A DNA stretch of 64,000 nt from Vicinamibacteria bacterium (GTDB lineage: Bacteria > Acidobacteriota > Vicinamibacteria > Fen-336): contig JAMQGV010000017.1 in assembly GCA_025994075.1 (NCBI GenBank), positions 248,001 through 312,000 on the forward strand, given 5' to 3'. Shown here piece by piece: positions 37,718 through 46,399 of this stretch. The position numbers and the translations under genes are program-made. The stretch's first letter is position 1; every line of letters starts with the position of its first letter. The notes under the pieces were generated by a model. That model did not search any database, was not told the origin of the DNA, and worked only from the letters and a program-made list of their open reading frames with translations.

Positions 37718-40078
37718 TCAGAGCACCGGCAGCGGGTCGGCGCGCAAGGCGGCCTCGAGGCGGCGGGCGAGATCGACCTGGCGCTGCGCTTCCGCGCGCT
37801 GGCCGCGCCGGTTGTGGACGTCCGCCAGCACGTAGTGGCCGAGCGGCGCCACCTCGGAAGCCGAGCTGATCTCGAGCCCCTCTTTCGCCCGCCGCTCGGC
37901 GGCCTCGAGGTCTCCGGCCTGCAGCTCCTCGCGGGCGAGGAAGAACGCGCACGGCGCGAACTTCGCCGCGTCGACGCAGCTCGCGAGCAGCTCGCGCTGG
38001 CCGGCACGGTCGCCGCGCGCGCGGCGCAGTTGCGCCAGGTTGAACCAGGCCTTGCCGTGGTCGGAGTTGCCGGCGATCTCCTCGCGGTACAGGCGCTCGG
38101 CCTCGTCGGCGCGGCCCTTCAGCTCCAGCAGGCGGGCCAGGTTGTAACGTCCGCCGCGCACTTCCGGCTCCAGCACCAGCGCCTGGCGCACCAGCGCCTC
38201 GGCTTCTTCCGGTCGGCCGCGGGAGAACTCGATCACTCCCAGGCTCGAGTAGGAAGCACCCATCTTCGGGTTGTGGACGAGCGCCTCGCGGAACGTCTTC
38301 TCCGCCTCGCCGACGCGGCCCATGTCGAGGTAGAGCGTGGCGAGCTGGTACCACGTCTGCGGCTTGCGCCCGTCGCGCGCGAGCGCGGCGCGATAGCCCT
38401 CGAGCGCGGCGTCGTGGCGGCCCATCTGCCGGTAGAGCCCGGCCAGCTCGGTCAGCGCCAGCTCGTGGTCGGGCTTCAGCGCGAGAGCGGCCTGGAACGC
38501 GGCGATCGCCTCGTCCGTCCGGCGCGCGCGCCACAGCCAGCCGGCCAGCGTGACGTGGCCGTCGATGATGGCGGGGTCCTCGGCCAGCACCGCCCGCATC
38601 TGCTCGATCGCCTCGTCGTGCTTCTCGGCAGAGGCCAGCGCCTTGGCGGCGCCCATCCGCGTGAACAGGCCGATCTTCCCCTTGGGATCGGGCAGCACCG
38701 CAGTCGGGTCGACGTCGACGGCGTTGCCGACGTAGCCGAGCGCCGCCAGCCGCTGCAGCGTCTCCGGGTCCATCTGCTGGCGCTCGGGCGTCGCGTCGCG
38801 CCCCGACCCGGCCAGCTTCTCGAGCGCCAGCCGCAGCCGCTCGGCGCGCGCACTCATCGACTTGTAGAGGTTCTTCGACTCCTTCGGGTCCGCGAGCACG
38901 TCGTAGAACTCGGGCTCCGGCGCGTCGATGTACTTCTCGCGGCCGTCGCGCAGCGCGCGCAGGTGCTGCCAGCCGAAGTGGTAGCGCGGGAAGTAGGTCT
39001 CCGAGTAGGCGACGTGGCCGAGCTCCGCCTCGGGGTGGAGGATCGCGCGGGCGACGGAGCGGCCTTCGATGCCCGGCTGCGGCGGCAGGCCGACGAGGTC
39101 GAGCACCGTCGGCATCAGGTCCACGCCCGAGACCTGGGTCTTCGCCCGGCCGCGGTCGCCCCACGGCGTCTTCACGATGAACGGGACGTGGGTCGTGGCG
39201 TCGTAGACGAAGAAGGCGTGGGTGCTCTCGCCATGTTCCCCCAGGCTCTCGCCGTGGTCGGCGGTCAGCACGATCACGGTGTTGCGGTCGAGGCCCTTCT
39301 CCTTCAGGTAGGCGGTGAGGCGGCCGACGACGGCGTCGGTGTAGGCGACCTCGCCGACGTAGTCCTGGCCGGGGTAGCGCGACTTGTAGGGCTCCGGCGG
39401 GTCCCACGGCGTGTGCGGGTCGTAGAGATGGATCCAGGCGAAGAACTTCTTCTGCCGGTTCTGCTCGATCCAGCGCAGCGCGTCGTCCATCACCTCGTCG
39501 CCGCGTTTCTGCACGGTGCCGAGCGAGACCACCTTGTACTTCGACAGGTCGAAGCGGTCGGAGTAGTGGTCGAAGCCCTGGGCCAGGCCCCAGCGGTTCT
39601 CGAGCACCCAGGCGGCGACGAAGGCGCCGGTCGTCCAGCCCGACTCCTTGAGCCGCTCGGCCAGCGTCACCTTTTCGGGCTCGAGGAAGAAGCCGCCGTT
39701 GTCGCGCACGCCGTGGGTGGGCGGGATCTGGCCCGTGAACATCGAGGAGTGGGAGGGGAAGGTGAGCGGCACCGTCGCCGTCGCCTGCTCGAACAGCACG
39801 CCCTGCTCGGCGAGCGCGTCGATGTGCGGGGTCTGCACCTCGGGGTGGCCGTAGCAGCCCAGGTGGTCGGCGCGCAGCGTGTCGAGCGTGACCACGACCA
39901 CGTTGAGCTCGGAGGGAGCCGGCGTGCGCCGCAGCAGCAGGGCGCGGGCGGCGGCCTCGTCTGCCGGCGGCCGCTGTGCCCACCAGGCCGAGGCGGCGGC
40001 GAGCGCGGCGACGAGGCCGATCGCCAGCGCGGCCCACCGGCCTCGGGGCGCCGGGTTCGTGCGCTCGCGCTTGCCCAT
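37718..40078 (-). CDS. Sulfatase-like hydrolase fused to TPR repeats (paralogue A)
   Basis: 786 residues: one N-terminal membrane helix (about 14-34), an alkaline-phosphatase/sulfatase-fold domain (about 57-440) and TPR repeats (about 475-770). Metal-site motifs are VVVTLDTLRADH and TADHGESLGEHGE. The nucleophile site reads TFPSHSSMFTG: a Thr stands where formylglycine-type sulfatases have Cys or Ser, and His replaces the usual Arg. It is therefore more likely a phosphoesterase or transferase than a true sulfatase. LAALGYVGN joins the two halves. The domain should face the periplasm. A paralogue is at 43522. The upstream gap holds a repeat described separately. Confidence 0.85.
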   Translation of the reverse strand: MGKRERTNPAPRGRWAALAIGLVAALAAASAWWAQRPPADEAAARALLLRRTPAPSELNVVVVTLDTLRADHLGCYGHPEVQTPHIDALAEQGVLFEQATATVPLTFPSHSSMFTGQIPPTHGVRDNGGFFLEPEKVTLAERLKESGWTTGAFVAAWVLENRWGLAQGFDHYSDRFDLSKYKVVSLGTVQKRGDEVMDDALRWIEQNRQKKFFAWIHLYDPHTPWDPPEPYKSRYPGQDYVGEVAYTDAVVGRLTAYLKEKGLDRNTVIVLTADHGESLGEHGESTHAFFVYDATTHVPFIVKTPWGDRGRAKTQVSGVDLMPTVLDLVGLPPQPGIEGRSVARAILHPEAELGHVAYSETYFPRYHFGWQHLRALRDGREKYIDAPEPEFYDVLADPKESKNLYKSMSARAERLRLALEKLAGSGRDATPERQQMDPETLQRLAALGYVGNAVDVDPTAVLPDPKGKIGLFTRMGAAKALASAEKHDEAIEQMRAVLAEDPAIIDGHVTLAGWLWRARRTDEAIAAFQAALALKPDHELALTELAGLYRQMGRHDAALEGYRAALARDGRKPQTWYQLATLYLDMGRVGEAEKTFREALVHNPKMGASYSSLGVIEFSRGRPEEAEALVRQALVLEPEVRGGRYNLARLLELKGRADEAERLYREEIAGNSDHGKAWFNLAQLRRARGDRAGQRELLASCVDAAKFAPCAFFLAREELQAGDLEAAERRAKEGLEISSASEVAPLGHYVLADVHNRRGQRAEAQRQVDLARRLEAALRADPLPVL

Positions 40079-40131
40079 CCAGCGACGTTATCCGAGGGCC
40101 CGCCGCCCCGCAATCCGGGAAACCGAATCGA

Positions 40132-40182
40132 CCAACGAGTTGGATCCTGCGCACCGAGTGTTCCGACGACGGCATCCAACTC
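40132..40182. promoter_or_regulatory. Operator-like repeat set CCAAC-GA-GTTGG plus distant half
   Basis: CCAACGAGTTGG (40132-40143) is an inverted repeat with a two-base centre. A third arm, ATCCAACTC (40174-40182), is the exact complement of GAGTTGGAT (40137-40145), 28 bases apart. It lies in the 206-base gap before the sulfatase-like gene and may bind a regulator or fold in RNA. Confidence 0.35.
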
Positions 40183-40207
40183 CATGAATTGCACGAACCG
40201 CGAGGCC

Positions 40208-40240
40208 AAAAAAAATGCCCGGCCCCTCGCAGGGCCGGGC
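40208..40240 (-). terminator. Intrinsic terminator of the TonB-receptor operon
   Basis: On the minus strand GCCCGGCCC pairs with GGGCCGGGC (9-bp stem, 40217-40240; 6-base loop) and is followed by ATTTTTTTT (eight T). It lies 45 bases past the receptor stop. It is the clearest terminator in the window. Confidence 0.9.
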
Positions 40241-40284
40241 AGGCCGCGGGACCGCGCCGGAGCGCGATCCCGCGACGGGAAGTG

Positions 40285-43002
40285 CTAGAACGACCAGCGA
40301 GCGCCGAGCGTGACCTGACGGGCGCCCTGGATGGCGGTCGGCGAGCCGAACGCCACCGGGTTGCCGCTGATCGTCGTGCGCGGGTAGCGGGTGACGGCGC
40401 CCGTCTGCGTGTCCTCGTTGAGCAGGTTCTGGACGTCGACGAAGAACCCGAGGCGGTGCACGTCGAACTCGAACACCTTCTCCGCGCGCAGGTCGATCTG
40501 GTGGAAGAACGGCAGGCGACGGCTGCCGCGCGGCTCGATCCAGATCGTGGACGAACCGGCCCGGTTGAGCGTGCTGCCCGAGACCGAGATGTCCGCCGCG
40601 TAGGGCAGGCCGCTGAGCCCTCGGTAGTAGGCGTTGAGCGAGACCTCGATCTTGGGGATCTTGACGCCGCCCATCAGCTTGATCTCGTGGGTGCGGTCCG
40701 CGTTCATCGGACCGAAGGCGTTGACCAGCGAGAAGCTCGGGTACTCGAAGAACGAACCCGTCACGCTGGCCGTGCCGCCATTGCCGACCGTGCCTTCGGC
40801 CTTGGACCACACGTAGGAGAACTGGCCCTGCCAGCGGTCCGAGTAGGACTTGGTCAGCACGATCATCAGCGACTTGTAGTCGCGGTTGGCGTCGGCGACG
40901 CCGAGCACCCGGCCGGTCGGGTCGAGGTACTGGAAGCCGTCGATGTTGCGGATCAACTGCTCATCCTCGGTCGTCGAGCGGTTGGCCCAGCGGTAGAGGG
41001 TGAGCGGGGTGTTGGTCAGCGGGTTGTTGACGCTGATCGGCGTCCAGCGGCCGTTCGGGACGACCGAGTTGATGAAGTTCTTGTAGTCGCGCTGGACGTA
41101 GGTGACGGCCACCCGCATGTCCTTCGTGAGCTGCCGCTCGAGCGAGACGTTCCACTCGTCGAGGCCGAGGTGGTCGATGTCGTCCGAGATCCCGTAGGTG
41201 TACGCGGGCACGCGCAGGATCTCGATCAGGCGGCCGTTGACGACCTCGTAGCCGAGGAAGTCGCTGTAGCCGGAGCTCGCACGCTGCCAGGGGTTGAAGC
41301 TGGCGCCCTCGTAGTAGCGGCCCCAGAACCCGCGGGCCACCGTCTTGCCGTCGCCGGTGACGTCCCAGGCCAGGCCGAGACGCGGCCCGATCGCCAGGTT
41401 CGGCGTGTAGATGGTCTCGTCGCCGTCGTTGGGGCTGACGCCGCGGATGTTGTCGAGGCGCAGGCCCAGGTTCGCCGTCAACCGGCTGCCGATCTCCCAG
41501 GCGTCCTGCGCGTAGAACGACTCGCGCTGGTTACGGCCGTTGATCTGATAGCTGTAGCCGTAGGCGTAGGCCGGGACGCCCGAGTAGGAGAGGAAGTAGA
41601 CGCCGTCCATGTACTCGAAGCGGCTCTCGGACTTGCTGCGCTCGATCTCCATGCCGAACTTGAAGCTGTGCTTGCCGGCGGCGTCGACGAACTTGGAGAA
41701 CGCCACGTTCAACTGGTTGCGGCCGCGGTCGGCGTAGTAGAGGTAGCCGGCGCCACCGGAGGACGCGCCCGTGTCGAGGTCGAACGTGAAGGGCGTGTCG
41801 TCGACCGGGTCGAGGTAGTAGTAGCCCCAGTAGCCGGTGAACTTGGCCTCGAGGAAGGCGGTCGGCCCGAACACCTTGCGGTACTGCACGTTCCAGATCG
41901 CCTCGGGCGAGTCCTGGTTGAGGGTGTCGTCATCCTTCGCTTCCGCCGAGCCGATCAGGCCCAGGCGGCCGGTGACGTTGTAGTTGTCGTACTGGAAGCT
42001 GGTGACCAGGGTGTCGTTCGGGGTCATCTGCCAGGTCAGCTTGCCGTTGTAGCGCGGGCTGACCTCGGTCTGCTTCGTGCGCGGGCCGATCGGGTCGGCC
42101 TCGAAGCCGTAGCGCTGGGCGCTGAACCACCAGAACAGCTTGTCCTTGATGAAGGGGCCGCCGAGCTGGACGTTGGCGTCGTTGAGGCTGGTCAGCACGT
42201 TGGCGTTGCCGAGCGCCGGGTTCAGCCGCAGGTTCTCGTCGGAGATGTTCTTGCCGGCCAGGCCGTCGTTGGTATGGCGGTACTCGAACATGCCGGAGTA
42301 CTTGTTGCCGCCCGACTTGGTGATGGTGTTGACCACCGCGCCGGTGAAGCCGCCGTACTCGGCAGGCGCACCGAGGCCGCCGACCTGCATCTCCTCGATG
42401 ATGTTGTAGCCGAAGAAGACCCAGGCCGAGCCGCCCTCGGGGTCGCGGGTGTCGACGCCGTCGATCAGCAGCGCGTTGCCGTAGCTGGCGTCACCGCCGT
42501 AGCCCGAGCTGGAGTTGATGCCCGGGGCGTAGTTGAGCAGCGAGGTCGCCGAGTTGAAGACGCCGATGTTGATCGGCATGTTGACCAGCAGGTCCTGGGA
42601 AAGCGAGTTCTCGGTCGCGGACGAGGTGACGTCGATGGCGCTGGCGTTGGCCGTGACCTCGATCGTCTCCTGCACGCCGCCGACCCGCAGCGTGAGCGGG
42701 ACGCTGGCCGTGCGGCCGATGTTGACCTCGATGGCCGTGCGGCTCGCGGGCACGAAGCCGGAGAGCTCGGCCTTCACCTCGTAGCGGCCGGGGTTGAGGG
42801 CCAGGAAGCGGAAGACGCCCTGGGCGTCGGTGACGGCCGACTGGCTGCCCTGGCGGCCGGTCAGCGTCACCGACACGCCGGGCAGCACGCCGCCCTGCTC
42901 GTCGACGACGCGGCCTTCGATGGTTCCGGTCTGGGACTGCGCGCTGGCGGGGACAGCCCCCAACGCCAGCAGCAGCGCCAGCAGTGTCGCAATGCGCTTC
43001 AT
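40285..43002 (-). CDS. TonB-dependent receptor, Oar-like, with carboxypeptidase-regulatory N-domain
   Basis: 905 residues. Signal peptide (about 1-22), a carboxypeptidase-regulatory-like beta sandwich (about 27-108: TIEGRVVDEQGGVLPGVSV), a plug (about 112-225: LLIDGVDTRDPEGG, GAVVNTITKSGGN) and an outer-membrane barrel to the end (LGARWSF, with terminal Phe). Its plug is less typical of siderophore receptors and more of Oar/SusC-like proteins for larger substrates such as peptides or glycans. It starts ten bases after the 113-aa gene, so both are in one operon, closed by a strong terminator. Two sulfatase-like/TPR genes flank the operon. The ligand is unknown. Confidence 0.9.
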   Translation of the reverse strand: MKRIATLLALLLALGAVPASAQSQTGTIEGRVVDEQGGVLPGVSVTLTGRQGSQSAVTDAQGVFRFLALNPGRYEVKAELSGFVPASRTAIEVNIGRTASVPLTLRVGGVQETIEVTANASAIDVTSSATENSLSQDLLVNMPINIGVFNSATSLLNYAPGINSSSGYGGDASYGNALLIDGVDTRDPEGGSAWVFFGYNIIEEMQVGGLGAPAEYGGFTGAVVNTITKSGGNKYSGMFEYRHTNDGLAGKNISDENLRLNPALGNANVLTSLNDANVQLGGPFIKDKLFWWFSAQRYGFEADPIGPRTKQTEVSPRYNGKLTWQMTPNDTLVTSFQYDNYNVTGRLGLIGSAEAKDDDTLNQDSPEAIWNVQYRKVFGPTAFLEAKFTGYWGYYYLDPVDDTPFTFDLDTGASSGGAGYLYYADRGRNQLNVAFSKFVDAAGKHSFKFGMEIERSKSESRFEYMDGVYFLSYSGVPAYAYGYSYQINGRNQRESFYAQDAWEIGSRLTANLGLRLDNIRGVSPNDGDETIYTPNLAIGPRLGLAWDVTGDGKTVARGFWGRYYEGASFNPWQRASSGYSDFLGYEVVNGRLIEILRVPAYTYGISDDIDHLGLDEWNVSLERQLTKDMRVAVTYVQRDYKNFINSVVPNGRWTPISVNNPLTNTPLTLYRWANRSTTEDEQLIRNIDGFQYLDPTGRVLGVADANRDYKSLMIVLTKSYSDRWQGQFSYVWSKAEGTVGNGGTASVTGSFFEYPSFSLVNAFGPMNADRTHEIKLMGGVKIPKIEVSLNAYYRGLSGLPYAADISVSGSTLNRAGSSTIWIEPRGSRRLPFFHQIDLRAEKVFEFDVHRLGFFVDVQNLLNEDTQTGAVTRYPRTTISGNPVAFGSPTAIQGARQVTLGARWSF

Positions 43003-43012
43003 CAGGGGTCTC

Positions 43013-43354
43013 CTAGTTCTTCCCAGGCGACTTGACGCGGTCGTTGCTGGTCGAATAGATGGTGTAGCCGAGCCCCGCGGCGACCAGCACCAGCGCGATC
43101 GCGCCGGCTCGGGTCTTGAAGAAGCTCGACGAGCCCAGGTCCGTCGTGCCGGCCTGCGCCATGCTCGGAGCGGCGGCCGCGTTGACGGCGGCGACAGCGG
43201 CGGCCTTCTCGGCCGACGCCACGAGGCTCTTGGCCGGCTTGGCGGCCGGCTGCGCCTCCGCGGCCATCGCCGGGAGCGGGGCGACGACGACCGCGAGGGC
43301 CAGCGTCGCCACGGCGGGCCAGGAGCGACGCCAGGTACGCGCCTGCTGATTCAT
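43013..43354 (-). CDS. Small exported membrane protein preceding the TonB receptor
   Basis: 113 residues. Signal peptide (about 1-32, ending AMA), an Ala/Lys-rich spacer, then FFKTRAGAIALVLVAAGLGYTIY as a membrane helix and a short polar tail. No motif or family recognised. AGGAGG lies six bases before the ATG at 43354. The receptor ATG follows ten bases after its stop, so it is the leader gene of that operon. It may be an inner-membrane partner of the receptor; this rests on position alone. Confidence 0.7.
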   Translation of the reverse strand: MNQQARTWRRSWPAVATLALAVVVAPLPAMAAEAQPAAKPAKSLVASAEKAAAVAAVNAAAAPSMAQAGTTDLGSSSFFKTRAGAIALVLVAAGLGYTIYSTSNDRVKSPGKN

Positions 43355-43424
43355 TCCGTCCTCCTAGAAAGACGACCTGCACGTCCCCCACTGGTCAGTT
43401 TGGTCGGCAGGCCACGTGAGGCGG

Positions 43425-43433
43425 TATATAGCA
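43425..43433 (-). promoter_or_regulatory. Extended -10 (TGCTATATA) for the receptor operon
   Basis: Minus-strand TG-C-TATATA, about 70 bases before the ATG at 43354. TATATA is itself symmetric, so it may also fire toward the sulfatase-like gene at 43522. An 8-bp palindrome GAACGTTC (43434-43441) adjoins it. Confidence 0.5.
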
Positions 43434-43521
43434 GAACGTTCAAAAAGCTGCCACCGGCCCGCCGCGCGCGATCCGCGCCGTGGAGCCGGCGGGAGGGCGG
43501 AGGCTGGCGGAGAATGAAGCG

Positions 43522-45921
43522 ATGCCGCAGGATTCCCGACCGTCCTCCTCCGCCGCCGAGCCCGCTCCGTCGCGGCGCCTGCCGCGCCCGCTCGTCGCGG
43601 GCGTGGCGGCGCTGGCGGCCATCGTCGCCGCCGCCCTCTTCTTCTTTCCGGGCGCGCGCCGCTCGGCCCCGGACCCGAGCGCCGTCCCGCTCGGGGCGTT
43701 GCCGGGCGGTCTCGACCGCGACGAGCTGAACCTCGTCGTGATCACCCTCGACACGACGCGCGCCGACCACCTCGGGGCGTACGGCTCGAAGACCGCGCGC
43801 ACCCCGCACCTCGACCGGCTGGCGCAGGAGGGCGTGCTGTTCGAGCAGGCGATGACCACGGCGCCGCTGACCCTGCCCGCGCACTCCAGCATGTTCACCG
43901 CGAAGTTCCCGCCGGAGCACGGCGTGCGCGACAACGGCGGCTTCTTCCTCGGCCCGGAGCAGGAGACGCTGGCCGAGGTGCTGAAGGCCCGCGGCTACGC
44001 GACGGGCGGCTTCGTCGCCGCCTTCGTGCTCGACTCCAAGTGGGGCATCGACCAGGGCTTCGAGACGTACGTCGACGACTTCGACTCGTCGCTGTCGCGC
44101 TCGAAGTCGGCGGGCGAGATCCAGCGCCGCGGCGACGAGGTCGTGGACAAGGCGCTGCCGTGGCTCGAGTCGGTCGCCGACCGGCGCTTCTTCGCGTTCC
44201 TGCACTTCTACGACCCGCACGCGCCGTACGACCCGCCCGAGCCGTTCCGCTCCCAGCACCCGGGCCGCCCCTACGACGGCGAGATCGCCTTCACCGACGC
44301 CCAGGTCGGCCGCGTGATCGAGTTCCTGGAGAAGCGCGGACTGCTCGAGAAGACGGTCGTGATGGTGGTCGGCGACCACGGGGAGAGCCTGGGCGAGCAC
44401 GGCGAGAACCAGCACGGGTTCTTCATCTACGAGGCCGCCACCCGGGTGCCGTTCATCCTGCGCGCGCCGTTCGAGGTGGGACGCGGCCGCCGCGTCCAGG
44501 ACCCGGTGCGCGTCGTCGACCTGATGCCGACGGCGCTCGAGCTGCTCGGCGCGCCGGCGCCCACGGGCGTCCCCGGCCGCTCGCTGACGCCGCTGATCGC
44601 GGGAGCGGTGCCAACGCTCGACCTCGAGGGCTACGCCGAAGCGATGTACCCGCTGCACCACTACGGGTGGAGCGAGCTGCGCGCGCTGCGTGCCGGCCGC
44701 TACAAGCTGATCGACGCGCCGCGGCCCGAGCTGTTCGACCTCGAGAACGACCCCGGCGAGCTGCGCAACCTGTTCGAGGAGCGGCGCGCGCTCGGCGAGC
44801 GGATGGTCGGGCGGATGCGGGAGCTGGAGGCGGCCCTCGAGGCCGCGAAGACCGAACAAGCCCCGGTCGACGTGGACCCCGAGGTGCGGGCGCGGCTGGC
44901 GGCGCTCGGTTACGTCGGCTCGTTCGTCGCCAGCGCCGGCGACACGCGGACCGACCGGGCGGACCCCAAGGACAAGGTCCACATCTTCAACCAGCTCAGC
45001 CAGGTGCGCGAGAAGATGGCGGACAAGGACGGCTTCGCGGAAGTGGTCGCGATGCTCACGGGCATCGTCGACGAGGACCCGCAGGTGATCGACGCCTGGT
45101 TCAACCTCGGCAACGTCCACTTCAAGGTGGGCCGCTTCAAGGAGGCGATCACGAACTACCAGCGCGCGCTCGGCCTCAAGCCCGACTACGACCTGGCGGT
45201 GATCAACATGGCCGCCGCCTACCGAAACCTCGGCGACGACGAGGCCGCCATCGCCGGCTTCGAGCACTACCTGCGGATCGACCCCAAGGACGCTTACGTG
45301 CGCTACCAGCTCGGCGAGATCCACCTCGACCGCGGCGAATCGGCGGTGGCCGAGCGCTGGTTCCGCGAGGCGCTGCAGATCGACCCCCGCGTCGCCCAGG
45401 CCAAGAACGCGCTGGCGGTGCTGGCGTTCCAGCGCGGCAACGTCGCCGAGTCGGAGCGGCTGGTGGCCGAGGCGATCGCGCTGCGCAACGACGTCAAGCT
45501 CGCGCGCTACAACCGCGCGCTGATCGCGGAGTCGCGCGGCGACCTGCGCAGTGCCGAGCGCGAGTACCTCGAGGAGCTGAAGCTGCACCCCGACAGCTAC
45601 AAGGCCGCCTTCAACCTGTCGCGGATCTACGAGGCGTCCGGCCAGCGCACGCTGCAGGTCGACGCGCTGAAGATGGCGATCGAGGGCAACCCGCGCTTCG
45701 CCGAAGGCCACCTGTTCCTGGCCAAGGCCTACCGCGACCAGGGCCAGAACCTGAACGAGGCGATCGACCTGGCCCGCAAGGCCGTCGAGCTGAAGCCACG
45801 AGCAGACCTGCGCCCGCTGGCCCACTACCTCCTGGCCGACCTCTACGATCGCGCGGGCCGCCGCGCCGACGCGCTGCGCGAAGCCGCCAAGGCCGAGGCC
45901 CTCGGCGGGCCAGGGGCCTGA
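43522..45921 (+). CDS. Sulfatase-like hydrolase fused to TPR repeats (paralogue B)
   Basis: 799 residues, same build as the gene at 37718: membrane helix (about 27-50), sulfatase-fold domain (about 70-455) with VVITLDTTRADH, GDHGESLGEHGE and ALHHYGW-like loops, then TPR repeats (about 490-785). The nucleophile site reads TLPAHSSMFTA, again with Thr in place of Cys/Ser and His in place of Arg, so the change is shared and not a chance mutation. The two genes diverged from one ancestor and now bracket the TonB receptor operon. GGAG lies nine bases before the ATG at 43522. An in-frame GTG at 43480 is less likely. Convergent with moaC. Confidence 0.85.
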   Translation: MPQDSRPSSSAAEPAPSRRLPRPLVAGVAALAAIVAAALFFFPGARRSAPDPSAVPLGALPGGLDRDELNLVVITLDTTRADHLGAYGSKTARTPHLDRLAQEGVLFEQAMTTAPLTLPAHSSMFTAKFPPEHGVRDNGGFFLGPEQETLAEVLKARGYATGGFVAAFVLDSKWGIDQGFETYVDDFDSSLSRSKSAGEIQRRGDEVVDKALPWLESVADRRFFAFLHFYDPHAPYDPPEPFRSQHPGRPYDGEIAFTDAQVGRVIEFLEKRGLLEKTVVMVVGDHGESLGEHGENQHGFFIYEAATRVPFILRAPFEVGRGRRVQDPVRVVDLMPTALELLGAPAPTGVPGRSLTPLIAGAVPTLDLEGYAEAMYPLHHYGWSELRALRAGRYKLIDAPRPELFDLENDPGELRNLFEERRALGERMVGRMRELEAALEAAKTEQAPVDVDPEVRARLAALGYVGSFVASAGDTRTDRADPKDKVHIFNQLSQVREKMADKDGFAEVVAMLTGIVDEDPQVIDAWFNLGNVHFKVGRFKEAITNYQRALGLKPDYDLAVINMAAAYRNLGDDEAAIAGFEHYLRIDPKDAYVRYQLGEIHLDRGESAVAERWFREALQIDPRVAQAKNALAVLAFQRGNVAESERLVAEAIALRNDVKLARYNRALIAESRGDLRSAEREYLEELKLHPDSYKAAFNLSRIYEASGQRTLQVDALKMAIEGNPRFAEGHLFLAKAYRDQGQNLNEAIDLARKAVELKPRADLRPLAHYLLADLYDRAGRRADALREAAKAEALGGPGA

Positions 45922-45925
45922 AACC

Positions 45926-46399
45926 TCAGCGGCGGAAGTCGGCCTTGCCGCCGGTCTTGCGGCGCAGGACGACCGAGCCGATCTCCATCCGCGGGTCGGC
46001 GGCCTTGACCATGTCCCACACGGTGAGCGCCGCGACCGTCACCGCGTGCAGCGCCTCCATCTCGGCGCCGGTCTTCGCCTCGGTGCGCACCCGCGCGGTG
46101 ATCGCGAAGCCGTCGCGGCGCGGCCGAAGCTCGACGTCGACGAACGACAGCGGCAGCGGGTGGCACAGCGGGATCACGTCGGCGGTGCGCTTGGCGGCCA
46201 TCACGCCCGCCAGCCGCGCGACCTCCTCGACCGGGCCCTTGGCCAGGCGACCGGCGCGCACCAGCCGCATCGCCGCCGGCGCGATCCGGATTCGCGCCGA
46301 GGCGACCGCCTCGCGCACCGTCACCGCCTTGGCCGAGACGTCGACCATGCGGGCGCGGCCGTCGCGGCCGACGTGGGACAGTTCAGGCTTCTTCGGCAT
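45926..46399 (-). CDS. moaC: Cyclic pyranopterin monophosphate synthase
   Basis: 157 residues, full length for MoaC, which with MoaA turns GTP into cyclic pyranopterin monophosphate in molybdenum cofactor synthesis. Motifs LSHVGRDGRARMVDVS at the start, AAKRTADVIPLCHPLPL in the middle and TGAEMEALHAVTVAALTVWDMVKA near the end are standard. The catalytic Lys of the family lies in the GHxA..DGRxxMVDVxxK region. ATG at 46399 overlaps the moeA end by 17 bases. It is last in the GGDEF/EAL-moeA-moaC run. No moaA is in the window. Confidence 0.95.
   Translation of the reverse strand: MPKKPELSHVGRDGRARMVDVSAKAVTVREAVASARIRIAPAAMRLVRAGRLAKGPVEEVARLAGVMAAKRTADVIPLCHPLPLSFVDVELRPRRDGFAITARVRTEAKTGAEMEALHAVTVAALTVWDMVKAADPRMEIGSVVLRRKTGGKADFRR

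Noticed and set aside
37718..45921. Calling the two paralogues formylglycine sulfatases
   Set aside because: Thr occupies the modified residue and the following Arg is His, so formylglycine chemistry is not possible; they are described as sulfatase-fold enzymes.
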